A stretch of DNA of 64,000 bases from positions 434,001 to 498,000 of the forward strand of contig NZ_VJYI01000006.1 in NCBI RefSeq assembly GCF_008065375.1, written 5' to 3'. Origin of the DNA: Nonomuraea sp. SYSU D8015 (lineage in GTDB: Bacteria > Actinomycetota > Actinomycetes > Streptosporangiales > Streptosporangiaceae). Of the stretch, positions 61,268 through 64,000 are shown piece by piece (within the stretch, counting starts at the first letter, position 1; each line of letters begins with the position of its first letter). The position numbers and the translations under genes are program-made. A model generated the notes under the pieces. The model searched no databases. It had not been told where the DNA came from and saw only the letters and a list, made by a program, of their open reading frames with translations.

Positions 61268-62112
61268 CCGGCAGGGCCGTGGTGCTGGGCGGTGGCGGGG
61301 TGCTCGGCATCGCCTGGGAGATCGGGGTGCTGGCCGGGCTCGCCGCGCGGGGCGTCGATCTGCGTGAGGCGGACCTGGTGGTGGGCACATCGGCGGGCGC
61401 CCTGGTCGGCGCGCAGCTTGCCGCGGGCCTGGACCTGGAGCAGCTGTACGCTGGCCAGCTCGCACCCCCGGTGGCGGGGGAGCGGGCGCCGAAGGCGTCG
61501 CCGCTGGGAATCGTCCGGATGATGTGGCACCTGTCCCGGTCACGGACGCCGCAGGAGTACGGCGCCCGGATGGGCCGGATCGCGCTGGCCGCGAGGACCG
61601 CGACGGAGGACGAGCGGCGGGTGGAAGTGGCGCGGTGGCTCGGCGACGTGCGGGAATGGCCCGCGAAACGGCTGGTGGTCACGGCCGTGGACGCGGAGAG
61701 CGGCGAACCGGCCGACTTCGACGCCGGCAGCGGTGTCGCTCTGCTGGACGCCGTCTGCGCCGGCATGGCTGGCCCCGGCCTTCGTCCGCCCGTCACCATC
61801 GGCAGGCGCCGCTACATCGACGGCGGGATCCGCTCGCCCGCCAACGTCCACCTGGCCGCCGGGTACGACCGCGTCGTGGTCGTCGCGCCCGTGACGCGGG
61901 GCGGCGGGGTCGTGCCCGGCGTGGAGCGGCAGATCGCCGAACTGGGGGACGGGGTGCGGGTGGCGCTGGTCGCGCCGGATCCGGTGAGCTGGCGGGAGGT
62001 CACGGGACGCTCCCTCGCCAACCTGCTCGACCCGGCCCGCCGCCCCGCCGCCGCCCGCCACGGCCGGTCGATGGACGTGGGGGAGACGGTGGCCGCGGTC
62101 TGGCACACCTGA
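61264..62112 (+). CDS. Patatin-like phospholipase
   Basis: 282 residues. The oxyanion hole GGGGVLG, the nucleophile elbow GTSAG (Ser43) and the DGG motif in YIDGGIRSPANV form the Ser-Asp dyad. No signal peptide. Hydrolysis of glycerolipid or thioester bonds is expected. With the upstream hydrolase it forms a two-gene operon under the divergent TetR. Confidence 0.92.
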   Translation: MTGRAVVLGGGGVLGIAWEIGVLAGLAARGVDLREADLVVGTSAGALVGAQLAAGLDLEQLYAGQLAPPVAGERAPKASPLGIVRMMWHLSRSRTPQEYGARMGRIALAARTATEDERRVEVARWLGDVREWPAKRLVVTAVDAESGEPADFDAGSGVALLDAVCAGMAGPGLRPPVTIGRRRYIDGGIRSPANVHLAAGYDRVVVVAPVTRGGGVVPGVERQIAELGDGVRVALVAPDPVSWREVTGRSLANLLDPARRPAAARHGRSMDVGETVAAVWHT

Positions 62113-62142
62113 CACTCCCACAGGCCCGTCCGCCCTCGCGCG

Positions 62143-63198
62143 CTAGCCTGCTGGTGGGGGTGGGGCGGTGGAGGAGCGGACGATCAGCTCGTGGGGGAAC
62201 AGCAGCCGCTCCGGCTCGGCCGCGCCCCCCGACAGCAGCAGCCGCCCCGCCGTCTCCCCGATCTCCTGCTTGGCCTGCCGGATCGTCGTCAGCCCCGCCT
62301 CCTCTGCGGCGCTGTCGGAGAACCCCACCACCGACAGCTCGCCCGGCACCTCCAGCCCCAGATCGGCGGCCGCGTCGAGAACGCCCAGCGCGAGCACGTC
62401 GGTGTTGGTCAGGATCGCCGTGGGCCGCGGATCGCGCCCGAGCAACGCGTGCCCCGCCTTCCTGCCGGCCTCCCGCGAGTTGCGGGCGACCTCGTAGAAC
62501 GGTACGTCACCCCAGTCGAGACCGGCCTCCACGCAGGCGTTCTGGTAGCCCTCGCGCCGCCGCCGCATGGCCTCGAACGCCGCGCTCCCCTGCCGCTCCC
62601 GATCGGCCCATCCGGTGTAGCCGTCGTCGTGGAGCCCCACCATGGCCACCCCGATCCGCCGGTGCCCGAGCTCCAGCACGTGACGGGCGGCCGCCGCCCC
62701 CGCCGCGGGCTCGTCGATGCCGACGAACGGATGGCCGGGCACGTACGGCTCGTCCACGATCACCACCGGCAGCTTCCTGGCCAGCACCTCCGCCAGCGCC
62801 GGATGCCCGTCGGGCAGCGACACCACGCAGAACGCGTCGACCACCGCGTCGCGCACGGTCTCGCTGCGCCGGTCGCCGTGCGGCAGCGGCAAGATGAGCA
62901 GCCCCACCCCGGCGTCCTCGGCGGCCGTGGCGATCCCCTGGAAGAACCCGATCGCGTAGGGGTCGGCGAACGCGTACGCCAGCGTCTCGCTGAAGATCAG
63001 CCCGAGCGCCCCCGCCCGCCCCAGCCGCAGCGACCGGGCCGTCGGGTTGGGCCCCGCGTAGCCGAGCTCGTCGGCCACCTCCAGGATCCGCCGCCGCAGC
63101 CCTTCACTCAGCTGGTCGGGGCGGGAGAAGGCGTAGGACACGGTGGCCCGGGACACGCCGAGCCGGTCGGCGATCGTCTGGAGTGTGACCTTGGCCAT
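62143..63198 (-). CDS. LacI family transcriptional regulator
   Basis: 351 residues. The HTH is TLQTIADRLGVSRATVSYAFSRPDQLS, followed by hinge helix NPTARSLRLG. The sugar-binding domain ends GFSDSAAEEAGLTTIRQ. It has a Pro-rich tail. The regulated genes are not obvious: the adjacent + strand units are two small ORFs. AACCGT (63204-63209) and ACGGTT (63228-63233) in its promoter form an 18-bp-spaced inverted repeat that may be its own operator. Confidence 0.92.
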   Translation of the reverse strand: MAKVTLQTIADRLGVSRATVSYAFSRPDQLSEGLRRRILEVADELGYAGPNPTARSLRLGRAGALGLIFSETLAYAFADPYAIGFFQGIATAAEDAGVGLLILPLPHGDRRSETVRDAVVDAFCVVSLPDGHPALAEVLARKLPVVIVDEPYVPGHPFVGIDEPAAGAAAARHVLELGHRRIGVAMVGLHDDGYTGWADRERQGSAAFEAMRRRREGYQNACVEAGLDWGDVPFYEVARNSREAGRKAGHALLGRDPRPTAILTNTDVLALGVLDAAADLGLEVPGELSVVGFSDSAAEEAGLTTIRQAKQEIGETAGRLLLSGGAAEPERLLFPHELIVRSSTAPPPPAG

Positions 63199-63233
63199 CG
63201 TTCAACCGTATCGAAAGAGCTTGCCAGACGGTT

Positions 63234-63263
63234 CTTAATCAATTAAGGTCTTAATTGATTAAG
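63234..63263. promoter_or_regulatory. Perfect AT-rich inverted repeat before small ORF
   Basis: CTTAATCAATTAAG (63234-63247), GT, CTTAATTGATTAAG (63250-63263): 14-bp arms with no mismatch, in GC-rich surroundings. AAGGAGGAG of the next ORF overlaps its end. Each arm is itself nearly palindromic, like MarR-family sites. It could also be a strong RNA hairpin. Confidence 0.65.
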
Positions 63264-63271
63264 GAGGAGAT

Positions 63272-63451
63272 ATGGACGCCATGCACGTGCTCGCGCACCA
63301 GACCGCGATGGGATACCGGGAGTCGCTGGGCGAGGCGCTGCCGGACGCGCCGCGCAGGCCGCACCGGCCCAGGGCCGGGGTCCGGGTGCGGATGGCTCAC
63401 TCGCTCAGGTGGACGGCGGACCGCCTGGATCCGGCGTGCCGCACGGCGTGA
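63272..63451 (+). CDS. Small hypothetical protein (59 aa)
   Basis: Begins MDAMHVLAHQTAMGYRESLG and continues Arg/Pro-rich to TGA at 63449-63451. The ribosome site AAGGAGGAG is excellent and lies beside the AT-rich inverted repeat, which favours real expression. No family is recognised and no membrane segment is present. Confidence 0.45.
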   Translation: MDAMHVLAHQTAMGYRESLGEALPDAPRRPHRPRAGVRVRMAHSLRWTADRLDPACRTA

Positions 63452-63494
63452 TGCTGCAAAATGTGACGGATCGGACGCTGCCGGGGGAGGTCCC

Positions 63495-63659
63495 GTGAGC
63501 CGGTCAGGCTGCCGCCCCGGCCTCACCGGCACAGTGATCTCGGGACCGCTCGAGGGCGAGCGCGTCCGGGGCGGCATCGTGCCCGCCTCGTGGCTGCTCA
63601 TATGCGCCGCCCGGGGCATGGGCCACCTGGCCGGCGCGGGACGCATCACATGCGGCTGA
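63495..63659 (+). CDS. Small hypothetical protein (54 aa)
   Basis: A GTG at 63495 with GGGGGAGG about 5 bases upstream opens a 54-residue frame to TGA at 63657-63659. The centre (GIVPASWLLICAARGMGHLA) is moderately hydrophobic. It follows the 59-aa ORF by 43 bp. No family is recognised; it may be a chance frame. Confidence 0.3.
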   Translation: MSRSGCRPGLTGTVISGPLEGERVRGGIVPASWLLICAARGMGHLAGAGRITCG

Positions 63660-63666
63660 CCGGGCG

Positions 63667-64000
63667 TCAGCCGCTCGCGATCTGCTCGCCGGCGTAGTCG
63701 AGAAGCTGTTCGGCCGTGGAGAAGCGGCGTTCGTTGGCGTCGCCGAGCAGGACGCCCACCACTTGCCTGCCGCTCCGCTCGCCGGCGAACAGCAGGCAGT
63801 ACTTGGCCGCGTTCGTGTAGCCGGTCTTCACGCCCAGCACGCCGTCCGTCCGCGACAGCAGCTTGTTCGAGTTCCGCCAGGTGTGCGCCCTGTGCAGGGC
63901 GGTCTTGGCGACCTTGTGCTCCTTCGTCCCGACCACGGTCCTGAACGTGCTGCTCGCCAGCGCCCGCTGCGCCAGCTTGGCCTGGTCCACGGCCGTCGAA
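63667..64000 (-). CDS. D-alanyl-D-alanine carboxypeptidase (DacA/PBP5 family), partial
   Basis: The frame ends at 63667 and is open to the right edge, so only the C-terminal 111 residues are seen. STAVDQAKLAQRAL corresponds to the SAxD region after the active-site helices; GVLGVKTGYTNAAKYCLLFA holds the KTG motif. It would trim pentapeptides outside the membrane. No C-terminal amphipathic anchor domain is present, as the protein stops soon after the catalytic fold. The 5' part, with SxxK and SxN, lies outside. Confidence 0.88.
   Translation of the reverse strand, partial: STAVDQAKLAQRALASSTFRTVVGTKEHKVAKTALHRAHTWRNSNKLLSRTDGVLGVKTGYTNAAKYCLLFAGERSGRQVVGVLLGDANERRFSTAEQLLDYAGEQIASG

Overview
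The window is about 70% G+C, its coding frames show strong third-position GC bias, and several starts are GTG. The gene content (NgcEFG-type sugar uptake without its own ATPase, PASTA-less Ser/Thr kinases, MocR and PPOX pairs, DUF4032, DUF4184, DUF4235, LtrA, and a substrate-binding/VWA protein) indicates chromosomal DNA of a filamentous actinomycete. Streptosporangiaceae, for example a Nonomuraea-like genus, is my best guess, by inference only. There is no rRNA, CRISPR array, prophage or intact insertion sequence. One tRNA (His) is present.

Layout. (1) 1-9315: a partial DUF4032 gene, a DUF885 hydrolase, then a sugar or amino-compound catabolic block (class II aldolase, TetR, PfkB kinase, class III aminotransferase) next to an ngcEFG-like chitobiose/GlcNAc importer and a pterin dehydratase. 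Related palindromes in front of the aldolase and the kinase suggest one TetR regulon. (2) 9417-19540: SOD-like lipoprotein, LtrA, NTF2-like protein, a DUF234-type ATPase with a nuclease-like tail, a lipoprotein serine hydrolase, a NarL-type two-component system, an NDH-2-like oxidoreductase and lysine 6-aminotransferase. (3) 19639-31260: hemolysin-III protein, penicillin-binding protein, spermidine-synthase-like protein, membrane-anchored glycoside hydrolase, SDR, phosphotransferase, a GNAT/FemAB-like acyltransferase plus DegT aminotransferase pair, and a divergent MocR/PPOX pair. (4) 31346-37937: two membrane Ser/Thr kinases, a pseudokinase of the same layout and a DUF2510 membrane protein, all co-directional. 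(5) 38006-38785: oligoribonuclease, tRNA-His and a strong terminator. (6) 39946-50289: an eight-gene leftward cell-surface polysaccharide operon (flippase, two GT2 glycosyltransferases, polysaccharide deacetylase, FemAB-like acyltransferase, a very large polytopic protein with a disordered N-terminus, DUF418 protein). (7) 50575-54056: an ECF sigma factor fused to its own zinc anti-sigma motif, a membrane segment and an external domain, next to a membrane-anchored substrate-binding/VWA protein. (8) 54250-64000: CDF-like and DUF4184 membrane proteins, TrmH-type methyltransferase, sulfatase, CutA-like protein, TetR with alpha/beta hydrolase and patatin, LacI regulator, two small ORFs behind a perfect AT-rich inverted repeat, and the 3' part of a D-alanyl-D-alanine carboxypeptidase.

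The regions with most to offer are the self-contained sigma/anti-sigma fusion, the kinase-kinase-pseudokinase module with cysteine-bounded external repeats, and the polysaccharide operon, whose acyltransferase has a paralogue in a second small locus. All function calls come from motif recognition by eye; no database search was run.
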